Positions 1 through 8,332 of a stretch of DNA of 64,000 nucleotides are shown here, in pieces. This DNA comes from HK1 sp965220535 (GTDB lineage: Bacteria > Pseudomonadota > Gammaproteobacteria > HK1): contig OZ244833.1 of NCBI GenBank assembly GCA_965220535.1, positions 3,224,001-3,288,000 on the forward strand. Reading direction: 5' to 3'. The position numbers were made by a program, and so were the translations under genes. Numbering within the stretch: the stretch's first letter is position 1; the number at the start of each line of letters is the position of its first letter. The notes beneath the pieces were generated by a model. It saw nothing but the letters and a program-made list of their open reading frames with translations, did no database searches and was not told the DNA's origin.

Positions 1-1035
1 AGTCGCTCCGGTATGGGAGGAAAGTTCTCTTTCCCATCCGATTCGGCCGTCTTGGAGGCCGACGGCGGCGATGCGCTCTTGGAAGACCGTGGAGTAGACC
101 CGATCGTCGGAGATCGAAGGACCGGCATCGATATCCACCAAGCGATCGAGTTCGGAGCGACCCGAGGGCGTGCCCAAGCGCACCTCCCATAGCACTTCGC
201 CCGAGGCGAGCCCGATGGCGGCGAGCAGCCCGCTGTCGAAACCTGCAATCACCCGATCTCCGGCCACCACCGGATTGCCGGTCCCGCGCAGGGAGAGGGC
301 GGGAACGGTGCTGTCGTGGATCCAGATCCGACCCCCGTCGTCGCCGTCCAAAGCGAAGAGGCGTCCGTCGACGGTGCGCACGATCACGACGGTGTCTCCT
401 TGGGCCTCTCCCTCTTGGGCCTCCCCCCCTTGATCATCCCCCTCGCCATCGGCGTTCGAATCGTCGCTTTTCGCCGAGGGGAGGCGGCCGATCGCCGGGG
501 TGGAGAGGATCTCGCTCGATACCCTCGCCTCCCATAGCCGACTCCCGTCGGCGAGGGAAAAGGCGATGACCTGTCCTTCGCGGCTGCCGACCACCCCGCG
601 TCCGAAGCCCGCCCCCGGACCGCCGGAGATCTCGATGCCGGTATCGATCTCCCAAATTCGTTTGCCCTCGGCCAAGGAATAGGCGCTGACATCCCCGTCA
701 TGGCCGGCGACGACGATGCGGTCTTCGCTGCGCGTCGGCGGCAGCTTGATATGCTCGTCGCCGGTACCGGAGGATACGCGCTTGCTCCAGATCTCGCGAA
801 GGTCGATCGAGGCTTCGAAGTTCGTCAGATCCGCGGGCGGGAGGGCGTTGTCCTGTTCGAAGAGATTGCTGCAGCCGGCAACGAGGAGCCCGGCGACCCC
901 GGCGGCCAGCGCGCTCGCCGAAAAGCGGCGCCGCCGCTCCCTGCCGATGGCGGCGCGGCGGCCCTGTCGAATCGCATGCGAAGTCTCTTTTCGGAGGCGA
1001 TCGGGGGATGGAGGATGTCGTCGATCGGCGAGCAT
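1..1035 (-). CDS. bamB: Outer membrane protein assembly factor BamB, N-terminal part (runs off the window)
   Basis: Lipoprotein of the BAM complex, a beta-propeller that assists insertion of beta-barrel proteins into the outer membrane. The ATG at 1035 opens a frame that stays open for 345 codons to the window edge. A basic N-terminus leads to a hydrophobic stretch and the lipobox LLVAGC near residues 42-47; PQQ-like repeats follow with the alternating pattern of BamB (LADGSRLWE, LDGDDGGRIW, LASGEVLWE). An unusual acidic, low-complexity insert rich in D, E, G and Q sits between repeats, around residues 180-205. It is the last gene seen of the ndk-rlmN-rodZ-hisS-yfgM-bamB run, 31 bases after yfgM. 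The C-terminus is outside the window. Confidence 0.9.
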   Translation of the reverse strand, partial: MLADRRHPPSPDRLRKETSHAIRQGRRAAIGRERRRRFSASALAAGVAGLLVAGCSNLFEQDNALPPADLTNFEASIDLREIWSKRVSSGTGDEHIKLPPTRSEDRIVVAGHDGDVSAYSLAEGKRIWEIDTGIEISGGPGAGFGRGVVGSREGQVIAFSLADGSRLWEARVSSEILSTPAIGRLPSAKSDDSNADGEGDDQGGEAQEGEAQGDTVVIVRTVDGRLFALDGDDGGRIWIHDSTVPALSLRGTGNPVVAGDRVIAGFDSGLLAAIGLASGEVLWEVRLGTPSGRSELDRLVDIDAGPSISDDRVYSTVFQERIAAVGLQDGRIGWERELSSHTGAT

Positions 1036-1066
1036 GATTCGAATCCTGCGCTATTGACAAAAAAGA

Positions 1067-2260
1067 TCATCCGTCCACGGACGAAGACGGGTCGTCGTCT
1101 GTCGGGGCGTCCTCGCCCGCCGTGCGAGAATCGTCGGCGCCCGAAGAGGAGTCGCCCGAAGAGGAGTCGCCCGAGGAAGAGTCGCCCGAAGAAGAATCGC
1201 CCGAGGAAGAATCGCCCGAGGAAGAGTCGCCCGAAGAGGAGTCGTCCGAGGAAGAGTCGTCCGAAGAGGAGTCGTCCGAGGAGGAGTCGCCCGAAGAGGA
1301 GTCGCCCGAAGAGGAGTCGCCCGAGGAAGAGTCGCCCGAAGAAGAATCGCCCGAAGAGGAGTCGCCCGAAGAGGAGTCGTCCGAGGAAGAGTCGCCCGAA
1401 GAGGAGTCGCCCGAGGAAGAGTCGTCCGAAGAAGAGTCGCCCGCAGAGGAGTCGCCCGAAGAAGAGTCGTCCGAAGAGGGGTCGCCCGAGGAAGAGTCGT
1501 CCGAAGAGGAGTCGTCCGAGGAAGAGTCGTCCGAAGAAGAGTCGTCCGAGGAAGAGTCGTCCGAAGAGGAGTCGCCCGAAGAAGAGTCGCCCGAAGAGGA
1601 GTCGTCCATCGACAGCGCTTCGGAGATGCGGCCGAGATCGTCGATCTTGGCGTTCAGACGCCTAGATACATCCGCGGCGAGGGCCTCGTCTTCGTCCAAG
1701 TCTTCGTCGAGCAAGGATCGATAGCTTGCGCGAGCGGCATCGTGGTCTCCGCTCAGTCTTTGCGCATCCCCTCGCAGCTCGATGACGATGCTTCGAAAAT
1801 GCTCGGAGCCGATGGTATCGAGGGTCGCCAACGCCGCGGGAAAATCATCGGCATCGATCTGCAGGCGGGCCATCTGAATCCGGGCGATGGTATCGACCTC
1901 CGGCAAAACCGTGCGATCGATCGCCCTTTGCAGATGCGTTCGCGCTTGTTCGATATCGTCGTCGCGGGCCGCGGCCTTGGCCGCCAGCAGCGAGGCCAGG
2001 GAGGTATAAGGAGAGCTCGGATATTCATCGAAGAAGGTTTCGGCGCGAGCGAGCACCTTGTCGTTTTCACCCTCGGCGATATCCTCGATCATCTCCTGGT
2101 ATTCGACGGAGGCGCGTTCGGCCCGGTCGTTTCGGTACGACTGCCACGCACTCCAGCCGCCGACCGAAACCAAGCCGACCACGACGCCCGCCGCGATGCC
2201 CTTGCCGTATTCGGACCACCACTTTTTCAGTGATTCGATCTGTTCTTCTTCGCCTGCCAT
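1067..2260 (-). CDS. yfgM: YfgM-like periplasmic TPR protein with a very long Ser/Asp/Gly repeat tail
   Basis: Single-pass inner membrane protein with periplasmic TPR-like repeats; YfgM family members associate with the Sec translocon and PpiD. The first about 205 residues match the usual family length: a short cytoplasmic start (EEEQIESLKKWWSEYGK), one membrane helix (GIAAGVVVGLVSVGGW, about 20-36), then helical repeats. After residue 219 it has a tail of 31 five-residue units, DSSSG or DSSSD, to residue 374, then an acidic end. Family members normally stop before this tail. The gene lies between hisS (59 bases upstream) and bamB, the conserved order. Function of the core is well supported; the role of the tail is unknown. 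Confidence 0.88.
   Translation of the reverse strand: MAGEEEQIESLKKWWSEYGKGIAAGVVVGLVSVGGWSAWQSYRNDRAERASVEYQEMIEDIAEGENDKVLARAETFFDEYPSSPYTSLASLLAAKAAARDDDIEQARTHLQRAIDRTVLPEVDTIARIQMARLQIDADDFPAALATLDTIGSEHFRSIVIELRGDAQRLSGDHDAARASYRSLLDEDLDEDEALAADVSRRLNAKIDDLGRISEALSMDDSSSGDSSSGDSSSDDSSSDDSSSDDSSSDDSSSDDSSSGDPSSDDSSSGDSSAGDSSSDDSSSGDSSSGDSSSDDSSSGDSSSGDSSSGDSSSGDSSSGDSSSGDSSSDDSSSDDSSSDDSSSGDSSSGDSSSGDSSSGDSSSGDSSSGDSSSGADDSRTAGEDAPTDDDPSSSVDG
1139..1603. repeat. 15-bp tandem repeat, 31 units, coding the YfgM tail
   Basis: Uninterrupted 15-bp minisatellite; plus-strand unit approximately GAGGAGTCGCCCGAA with purine and C/T variants. It encodes DSSSG/DSSSD units in yfgM on the minus strand. 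Because the unit is a multiple of three and lacks stops, other frames are open as well (e.g. PEEES and RPKRS on plus), which produces long spurious ORFs. Two degenerate units read DPSSD and DSSAG. Copy number is likely to vary by slippage or recombination. Confidence 0.97.
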
Positions 2261-2319
2261 TCGTATTCCTCGCTCGTCCGTTTCGCCCCGTCGAAGGGGC
2301 GTTTATCGAAGGGATCGAT

Positions 2320-3636
2320 TCATTCCCTCGGCGACAGGATCGTCGGCTCGGGAGCGGGGCGCCCTCGCACCGCATCCGCGGCGGCGATCAAAGCGGCTAT
2401 CCCCTCCAATGATATCGATGATTGCGGAGTCTCCTCCCGCAGATCTCGAACCGCCAGCACTTCGTTGTTCACTTCCTCTTCTCCGAGGAGGAAGGCGAAG
2501 CGAGCCCCGCTTCGATTCGCGCGTTTGAGTTTGGCCTTGAGGCTCGATCTCTCGGCGTCGACGATCAAACGCAAATCCGGGATTGCATCGCGCAGCCGCT
2601 CGGCGACGGCGTGAGCCCTTCGTTCCCCGGCGCTCCCGACCGCCGCGAGATAGCCATGAGGGAAGAGCCTTGGCCCTTCGACTTGCCGGAGATCCAAAAG
2701 GGCGACCAAGCGCTCCATACCGATGGCGAAACCGATCGCCGGGCTTGCCGCCCCCCCGATTTCGGCGATCAGATCGTCGTAGCGCCCGCCGCCGCAAACC
2801 GCGCCTTGGGCTCCGAGGGCAGCGGTCGTCCACTCGAAAACCGTCCCCGTGTAATAATCGAGGCCGCGCACGAGGCGATGGTTGATGCGGTATTCCACCT
2901 GCGCCTCGTCGAGCATCGCCCGCAGGCGATCGAAACGGTCGCGAGCGCAAGGATCGAGACGATCGACGATACGCGGAGCGGCCTCGATCAAAGGCTGCAT
3001 CGAGGGGTTTTTCGAATCGAGGATACGCAGCGGATTGCTCTTCAAGCGGCGTCGGCAATCATCGTCGAGATCGGCGATATGGGCCGAAAAATACTCGACC
3101 AATTCCTCGCGGTAGCCCTTTTGGATGCTCCGATCCCCCAAGGAGTTGATTTCCAAAACGAGATCGTGGATGCCGAGATTTTTCCATAATCGCCGGCTCA
3201 TGACGATCAATTCCGCTTCGGCACCAGGATCGGCGATGCCGAGGATTTCCACATCCACCTGATGAAACTGTCGGTAGCGCCCTTTTTGCGGCCGCTCGTG
3301 CCGGAACATCGGCCCCATCGCCCACACCCTTTGGCCGGGGGTGCGCAACAGCCCGCTTTGGATCGCCGCCCGGGCAATGCCGGCGGTGCATTCGGGGCGC
3401 AGACTCAGACTCTCGCCGTTGCGATCGTCGAAGCTATACATCTCTTTTTCGACGATATCGGTGACTTCCCCGATCGACCGCCGAAAGAGTTCGGTGCGCT
3501 CGACGACCGGCGGGCGAATCTCCTCGTAGCCGAAGGCCGCAAGCAGCCGCCGCACCTCCCGCTCGATAAACTGCCAGGTGCCCACGGCACTCGGCAGGAT
3601 ATCGTTCATCCCGCGGACCGCCTTGATGGAATTCAT
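2320..3636 (-). CDS. hisS: Histidyl-tRNA synthetase
   Basis: Class II aminoacyl-tRNA synthetase charging tRNA-His, 438 residues. The start at 3636 gives MNSIKAVRGMNDILP, the standard HisRS opening; the open frame extends upstream to 3738 but that extension is not family-like. Class II motif 2 (GPMFRHERPQKGRYRQFHQ), the histidine A motif (RGLDYYTGTVFE), the GGGRYD loop and motif 3 (GFAIGMER) are all intact, followed by the C-terminal anticodon-binding domain. In related genomes ispG precedes hisS; here rodZ is the next gene upstream with only about 240 bases between. Confidence 0.97.
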   Translation of the reverse strand: MNSIKAVRGMNDILPSAVGTWQFIEREVRRLLAAFGYEEIRPPVVERTELFRRSIGEVTDIVEKEMYSFDDRNGESLSLRPECTAGIARAAIQSGLLRTPGQRVWAMGPMFRHERPQKGRYRQFHQVDVEILGIADPGAEAELIVMSRRLWKNLGIHDLVLEINSLGDRSIQKGYREELVEYFSAHIADLDDDCRRRLKSNPLRILDSKNPSMQPLIEAAPRIVDRLDPCARDRFDRLRAMLDEAQVEYRINHRLVRGLDYYTGTVFEWTTAALGAQGAVCGGGRYDDLIAEIGGAASPAIGFAIGMERLVALLDLRQVEGPRLFPHGYLAAVGSAGERRAHAVAERLRDAIPDLRLIVDAERSSLKAKLKRANRSGARFAFLLGEEEVNNEVLAVRDLREETPQSSISLEGIAALIAAADAVRGRPAPEPTILSPRE

Positions 3637-3875
3637 ATTCGACCTTCGGCTTGTAAAGAAAGGGCGCTTCGAAAGCGGGTGCCAAAAACGAAGCCGAAAA
3701 CGAAGCCGAACCGGACTTCGCATGGCGCGCTTCGGCAAGATCCTTGCGTTTTTGGCCTCGCGTTTCTGGCAAGGGGATCGTTTAAGACGAGGGTCGCATT
3801 TTCCAATATCGCTTTTTCGTCGGGGTCGATGGGCGAATTATCGCATCGGGCGAATGATCGGTCGACGGGGATCCA

Positions 3876-5000
3876 TCACTCCAAACGAAATCTGGCGATG
3901 CCGTTGAGGGTGTGGGGGCCGTAATCGAAAGGCACCCCGTTATATTCCACCTCCACATCCCGGGCGTTGCCGAGCAGGACATTGAAGGGCGAGGCTCCGA
4001 CGAGAGAGATTTCACGCTCGGCTTCGGCGAGTTCGAACATGAGGCGCTCGCCGTTTCGGTCGTAGACCTCGATCCATGCTTCATGGCGAAGACGGATGAC
4101 GAGTCGAGACAAGCCCTCCGCAGGCGGGTCGACGGGCGAGGATTGCGCCGCCGATGCGCTTGGCGACGTCGATGCCCTAGGCGCATCGACGGGATCATCG
4201 GCAGCGCCGTTCGTACCCGCGCTCCCCGCGCTCATAATCGCTTCCGCTTCGCCTTGGCCGCCGTTCGCCGCGCTTTCGTTCTCGTTCGTCGTCGATGGCG
4301 GCTCGGATAGATCGGATATCTCGCGGCCCGAGGTCGAAAGAGGGTCCTGCGGCTCTTGCCGGAGATCGTTTGCCGCCAAGCTCGCTTCGGCATCGGGCGC
4401 TTGCGGCGCGGCGAGAGGCTCGATATCGCCGATCAAGGGATCGGCTTCGTCTTCGATGTCTTGCTCGACTCCCGGAGGCCGGGATCCCGTAGAGGAGGGC
4501 GCAGAGAAATCATCCGGTATCTGCACTTGGCCGGTCGTTTGCGTATCCGTCGTCTCGGCCGAATCCGTATCGGTCAGCCGGAAACTGAAGCCATCGGGGG
4601 TTTGGGATTGCCACCACAGCATGAAAAGCACGATCAGTCCCGCCACCCCCACATGCGTCAAAGTGCGAAAAAGGGTTTCCGATGGCTGGATGGATTGCGA
4701 GAGCGGGGTGCTGGTTTCCAGCCGGGGCGGAGGAAAGGAGCGGCGTTCGTAGGCCTCGAGCAAAGGGTCGGGTGAAATATCGAGCTGCCGGGCATAAGTC
4801 CGCAGGTAGCCGCGCACGAAAATCGGAGCCGGGAGGTTTTCGAAATCATCGTTTTCCAACGCTTCCAAGATGCCCGGCCGCAAGGGCAGGTTATCGGCGA
4901 TTTCCTGGATGCTGCGGCCGGCGCTTTCCCGTGCCCGGCGAAGATGCGCTCCGATCTCCAAGTGATCGCCAAGGCCTTCTTTTGGAATCGTGCTGTCCAT
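3876..5000 (-). CDS. rodZ: RodZ-like cytoskeletal/cell-shape protein
   Basis: Bitopic inner membrane protein that links MreB to the elongation machinery. The N-terminal cytoplasmic helix-turn-helix domain (about 16-85, IGAHLRRARESAGRSIQEIA) is of the RodZ Xre-like type. One membrane helix follows (VGVAGLIVLFMLWW, about 116-129), then a long disordered, acidic Ala/Pro/Ser-rich periplasmic linker, and a C-terminal DUF4115 domain (about 290-372, EAWIEVYDRNGERLMFEL). Position between rlmN and hisS is the conserved one, although pilF and ispG, expected on either side, are missing. Confidence 0.92.
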   Translation of the reverse strand: MDSTIPKEGLGDHLEIGAHLRRARESAGRSIQEIADNLPLRPGILEALENDDFENLPAPIFVRGYLRTYARQLDISPDPLLEAYERRSFPPPRLETSTPLSQSIQPSETLFRTLTHVGVAGLIVLFMLWWQSQTPDGFSFRLTDTDSAETTDTQTTGQVQIPDDFSAPSSTGSRPPGVEQDIEDEADPLIGDIEPLAAPQAPDAEASLAANDLRQEPQDPLSTSGREISDLSEPPSTTNENESAANGGQGEAEAIMSAGSAGTNGAADDPVDAPRASTSPSASAAQSSPVDPPAEGLSRLVIRLRHEAWIEVYDRNGERLMFELAEAEREISLVGASPFNVLLGNARDVEVEYNGVPFDYGPHTLNGIARFRLE

Positions 5001-5061
5001 GATCGATGCGCTGGGCGAGAAGGAGAATGGGCGAAAGGAGAACGGGCGAGGGGAGAAACGC

Positions 5062-6306
5062 TCAACCCGAAGGGCTATCGCGATGCGATACCGAGTCCCC
5101 GGCTACGAGCGGGGGCCGGGGTATCGGGTTCGGGGGCGAGGGGATCGTCGACGAGGCGATCGTCGACGACGGCCGCCCGCGCCGCGCCGCGCTGCGTCGC
5201 CCGCGGGCGATCACCCTTCCTGCCAGTTGCCCGCAGGCGGCGTCGATATCATCGCCCCGGGTTTTGCGGGTGACCGTCATCAATCCCGCCGCCATCAGTC
5301 GATCGCGGAAGCGTTCGATCGTCTCCGGCGCGGAACGCCGGTAGTCGGTGCCGGGAAAGGGATTGAAGGGGATCAGGTTGACCTTGGCCGGAAGATCGAT
5401 CAGTCGTTCGACGAGGCGCCGAGCATGATCGAGGCTGTCGTTGACGCCGTCGATCATCACATATTCGAAGGTGATCTTCTGCCGGGGTAGGGCGTTCGCG
5501 AATTCCCGGCAGGCATCCAACAGGATCTCGATGGGGTATTTGCGATTGATCGGAACGAGTTCGTCGCGCAAGGGATTGTCGGGGGCGTGCAAAGAGACCG
5601 CCAGACTGACGGGGCAGCTGCGAGCGAGGCGGCGAATTCCCGGCACCACGCCGGCGGTGCTCAGCGTAACTTTTTTGCGTGCCAGTCCGAAGGCCAGATC
5701 GTCGAGCATCAGTTCGAGCGCCGGGAGCACACCGGCAAGATTCAGCAGCGGTTCGCCCATCCCCATCAGCACCACGTTGGTGATGCCCGGGCCGCCGGGA
5801 TCCGCATCCTCGAGCAGTTGTTGCGCCAGCCAGATCTGGGCCACGATTTCCTCGCATCGCAAGTTGCGATTGAAGCCTTGTCTCGCGGTGGCACAGAAAC
5901 TGCAGTTGAGGGCGCAGCCGACCTGGGAAGAGATGCATAGCGTGCCGCGATCCCCGTCGGGGATATGAACCGTTTCGACGCAATTCCCGCACTCGAGCTG
6001 AAAGAGCCATTTGCGGGTGCCGTCGGCGGAGACGCGATCGGAGGCGATCTTCAAAGGGCGGATCATCGCGTTTTCGGCGAGCCGGGCGCGCAAGGCCTTG
6101 CTCAAATCCGTCATCTGCGAAAAATCGCGGGCGTTGCGATGGTAAATCCACTTCAGGATTTGATCGCCGCGGTAGGGTTTTTCGCCCAAGCGCGCGAGAA
6201 AATCGCGCATCGCCGGGCGGGTCAATCCCAACAGATCGGTCCGCTCGACGCAAACGTCGTCGATGCCACCGAGACTGTCCGCAAGGCAAGGAGGGGGGGA
6301 TTGCAC
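5062..6306 (-). CDS. rlmN: Dual-specificity 23S rRNA/tRNA methyltransferase RlmN
   Basis: Radical SAM enzyme that methylates C2 of A2503 in 23S rRNA and A37 of some tRNAs. It carries the radical SAM cluster motif in CALNCSFCATARQGFNRN, the MGMGEPLLNL motif and the C-terminal RKTRGDDIDAACGQLAG with the catalytic cysteine. The start is a GTG at 6306; conserved family sequence begins near residue 23 (DLLGLTRPAMRDFLARLGEK). The last about 40 residues (Pro/Ser/Arg rich) extend past the usual end. It lies 43 bases after ndk and 61 before rodZ on the same strand. Confidence 0.96.
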   Translation of the reverse strand: MQSPPPCLADSLGGIDDVCVERTDLLGLTRPAMRDFLARLGEKPYRGDQILKWIYHRNARDFSQMTDLSKALRARLAENAMIRPLKIASDRVSADGTRKWLFQLECGNCVETVHIPDGDRGTLCISSQVGCALNCSFCATARQGFNRNLRCEEIVAQIWLAQQLLEDADPGGPGITNVVLMGMGEPLLNLAGVLPALELMLDDLAFGLARKKVTLSTAGVVPGIRRLARSCPVSLAVSLHAPDNPLRDELVPINRKYPIEILLDACREFANALPRQKITFEYVMIDGVNDSLDHARRLVERLIDLPAKVNLIPFNPFPGTDYRRSAPETIERFRDRLMAAGLMTVTRKTRGDDIDAACGQLAGRVIARGRRSAARRGRPSSTIASSTIPSPPNPIPRPPLVAGDSVSHRDSPSG

Positions 6307-6349
6307 GACGCAAGACTTCGAAGGGAGAGGCGATCTTGGAGGGAGGGAA

Positions 6350-6784
6350 TCAACGGGTGCGGGGGCAGATATCGCCCGCCGCCGCGAAAAAGAACTCGAT
6401 TTCGCTACCGGCGGTTTCGACCCCGTCGGATCCGTGCACCGCGTTTTCCGTCACCTCTTTCGCGAAATCCGCTCGGATGGTCCCGGGGGCGGCATCGGCG
6501 GGATTCGTCGCCCCCATCAGTTCGCGATTCTTGGCGATGGCTTCATCTCCCTCGAGGATTTGTACCATGCAGGGGCCGGAGGTCATGAAGCCGACGAGCT
6601 CGTCGAAAAAAGGACGCTCCCGGTGCACGGCATAAAAGGATTCGGCCCGCTCGCGAGAAAGATGCACCATGCGGGCGGCGACGATGCGCAGCCCTGCGGA
6701 TTCGAAGCGACGATAGATCTCCCCGATGAGATTTTTGCCGACGGCATCGGGTTTGATGATGGAGAGCGTTCGTTCGAGGGCCAT
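6350..6784 (-). CDS. ndk: Nucleoside diphosphate kinase
   Basis: Transfers the gamma phosphate from ATP to nucleoside diphosphates via a phosphohistidine. 144 residues, the usual length. Opens with ERTLSIIKPDAVGKN and contains the active-site motif NAVHGSD and the substrate loop MGATNPADAAPGTIR. A GGAG ribosome-binding site lies about 9 bases before the ATG. First gene of the ndk-rlmN-rodZ-hisS cluster; 228 bases separate it from iscA. Confidence 0.97.
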   Translation of the reverse strand: MALERTLSIIKPDAVGKNLIGEIYRRFESAGLRIVAARMVHLSRERAESFYAVHRERPFFDELVGFMTSGPCMVQILEGDEAIAKNRELMGATNPADAAPGTIRADFAKEVTENAVHGSDGVETAGSEIEFFFAAAGDICPRTR

Positions 6785-6850
6785 GCGAAAAGACTCCGAG
6801 TTGACAAAAGACGGTCAAAGCAGACAAGTTGCCGAGATCGACGTTTTTCC

Positions 6851-6871
6851 GACTCGGCGAGAGGCCGAGTC
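6851..6871. other. Inverted repeat upstream of ndk
   Basis: Perfect 8-bp stem GACTCGGC/GCCGAGTC with a 5-base loop, flanked by GTTTTT on the left and AAAAAC on the right, so the arms can extend. It sits about 70 bases upstream of the ndk ATG. No T-run follows the stem directly, so it could be an operator, an RNA hairpin in the leader or a weak terminator; the sequence does not decide. Confidence 0.45.
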
Positions 6872-6910
6872 GACAAAAACCGTCAGATTCCCGGCGATGG
6901 ACGGTGAGCG

Positions 6911-6946
6911 AAAAGGGTCGATCTTCGAAAAATCGACCCTTTTTTC
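6911..6946. terminator. Rho-independent terminator between iscA and ndk, likely bidirectional
   Basis: AAAAGGGTCGAT and ATCGACCCTTTTTT form a GC-containing stem with a short loop. Read on the minus strand it lies about 70 bases after the iscA stop and has a T-run following the stem, so it would end the iscR-iscA transcript. Plus-strand reading also ends in T6. Confidence 0.7.
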
Positions 6947-7012
6947 GATCCGGCTTTTTTTCGATCCGACTTTCCTTCGATCCGGCTTTCTTGGGTTTTT
7001 TCGAAGCCCGAT

Positions 7013-7333
7013 TCAAACCCCGAAACTCTCGCCGCAGCCGCAGCGATTTTTCACGTTCGGATTATCGTAGGTAAAACCCTCGTTCAGCCCGTCGTGGGCG
7101 AAGTCGATATGGGTGCCGTCGACCATCGGCAGGCTCTTGGGATCGACGATCACCCTCACTCCCATCGATTCGAATACCCGATCGTCCTCGTCGATTCGAT
7201 CCTCGAGATCCACGACGTAGGCAAAACCGGAACAGCCGGTTTTCTTGACCGCAAGCCGAAGACCGGTATCGTCGCGACCCCCGATGAAGCGATGGACGCG
7301 TCGGGCGGCGGTTTCGCTCAAAGTGATTGGCAT
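7013..7333 (-). CDS. iscA: Iron-sulfur carrier protein IscA
   Basis: A-type Fe-S carrier, 106 residues. It follows IscA closely from MPITLSETAARRV to the end, with the three ligand cysteines in KTGCSGFAY and RCGCGESF and the DGLNEGF motif. The ATG at 7333 overlaps the 3' end of iscR by 16 bases, which suggests translational coupling. iscS, iscU, hscBA and fdx, normally between iscR and downstream genes, are absent here; the SUF system at 36-42 kb probably supplies scaffold and desulfurase. Confidence 0.93.
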   Translation of the reverse strand: MPITLSETAARRVHRFIGGRDDTGLRLAVKKTGCSGFAYVVDLEDRIDEDDRVFESMGVRVIVDPKSLPMVDGTHIDFAHDGLNEGFTYDNPNVKNRCGCGESFGV

Positions 7334-7902
7334 GGCATCGTCTTTTGTCGTTCGCGGGGCGCTTTGCTGGCAAGCGCGGGGATCCCGATCGCCGCGGATG
7401 GCTTTGCCGCTGCGCCATCGGGGGTCTTGCGAGCGCTTGGGTCGGCATCGTGCATCCCTCGGGATCGCTCGTTCTTCTCCTTCGATGCCCTTTCTTGCGC
7501 TCGGCACCGCTCGACCAACTGGGCAAGATCGACGCCGGAAAGGAATTCCTCGATCCGATGTCCGAGATCCGTCCACAAATCGTGGGTCAAGCAGCGTTCG
7601 TCGTTACGACAGTTCTCCTTGCCCCGACAATGGGTGCTGTCGACGCTTTCGTCGACGGCCTCGATGACATCGGCGACCGCGATCGATTCCGGCGCCGAAC
7701 CCAATCGATAGCCACCGCCGGGGCCGCGGATGCTGCTCACCAATCCCCGTTTGCGCAGCCGGGCGAAAAGATGTTCGAGGAAGGAGAGCGAAATCCCTTG
7801 TCGCTGCGCGATATCACCGAGCGGAACCGATCCTTGATCGTAGTGCAATGCCAAGTCGAGCATCGCTGTCACTGCGTAGCGACTTTTTGCAGTGAGCCGC
7901 AT
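7318..7902 (-). CDS. iscR: Fe-S cluster regulator IscR (Rrf2 family)
   Basis: [2Fe-2S]-sensing transcription factor of the Rrf2 family. The start at 7902 gives MRLTAKSRYAVTAMLDLAL, the normal IscR opening; the open frame begins at 7980. A winged HTH occupies residues 1-75 (ISLSFLEHLFARLRKRGLV), and the three cluster cysteines are in HCRGKENCRNDERC, spaced as in IscR. The C-terminal about 50 residues are a low-complexity extension. A near-consensus IscR type-1 box lies upstream of sufB at 42366-42390, so SUF is a likely target. Confidence 0.94.
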   Translation of the reverse strand: MRLTAKSRYAVTAMLDLALHYDQGSVPLGDIAQRQGISLSFLEHLFARLRKRGLVSSIRGPGGGYRLGSAPESIAVADVIEAVDESVDSTHCRGKENCRNDERCLTHDLWTDLGHRIEEFLSGVDLAQLVERCRAQERASKEKNERSRGMHDADPSARKTPDGAAAKPSAAIGIPALASKAPRERQKTMPCQSL

Positions 7903-8332
7903 ATCGGTTGCTCCGCCAAGATGATCGCAAGCAAGGGATCGCAAGCAAATGAGCGCAAGCAAGCGATCGCAAGGGATCAAGGATAAGAGTGATCGGGGAT
8001 AGGTGAAAATTTACCCAAAATAGATGCTTGGGGCAAGCCCCAATGATCGAAATCTCGATTGAAATTACGATTGAAGTCCCGATCGACACCCCGATCGACG
8101 CCCTGATCGACATTCCGACTCATCGGCGTCGATCATCGGCCCGTGGTGGGTCTCGATCGGAGATCGGCGAGCCAAGGGACAGCGTTTTTTACGGCGGTTT
8201 TTCACGATAGTTTTTCACGATGGTTTTTCACAACCAGGGGAGCGCAGTGTTCTGCGGGCAAAGCGAAATTCGCGTTGCCCAGCCAGCGCCAAGTCCCATC
8301 GGGAATGATTCAAGGATTTTTGCGAAACCCTA
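7903..8332. other. Intergenic region between valS and iscR with short degenerate repeats
   Basis: No convincing gene. It should contain the iscR promoter and the end of the valS transcript. Three kinds of low-order repeat are visible: GATCGCAAGCAAG-like units at about 7920-7980, 12-bp units of the ATTGAAATTACG type at 8044-8120, and CGTGAAAAACCAT-like units at about 8190-8240. The motif AAATTTACCC at 8007-8016 recurs upstream of both surface-protein genes. Confidence 0.6.

Noticed and set aside
700..1724. Plus-strand ORFs of PEEES and RPKRS repeats
   Set aside because: Open only because the 15-bp unit has no stop in any frame; the minus-strand frame continues from a genuine YfgM domain.
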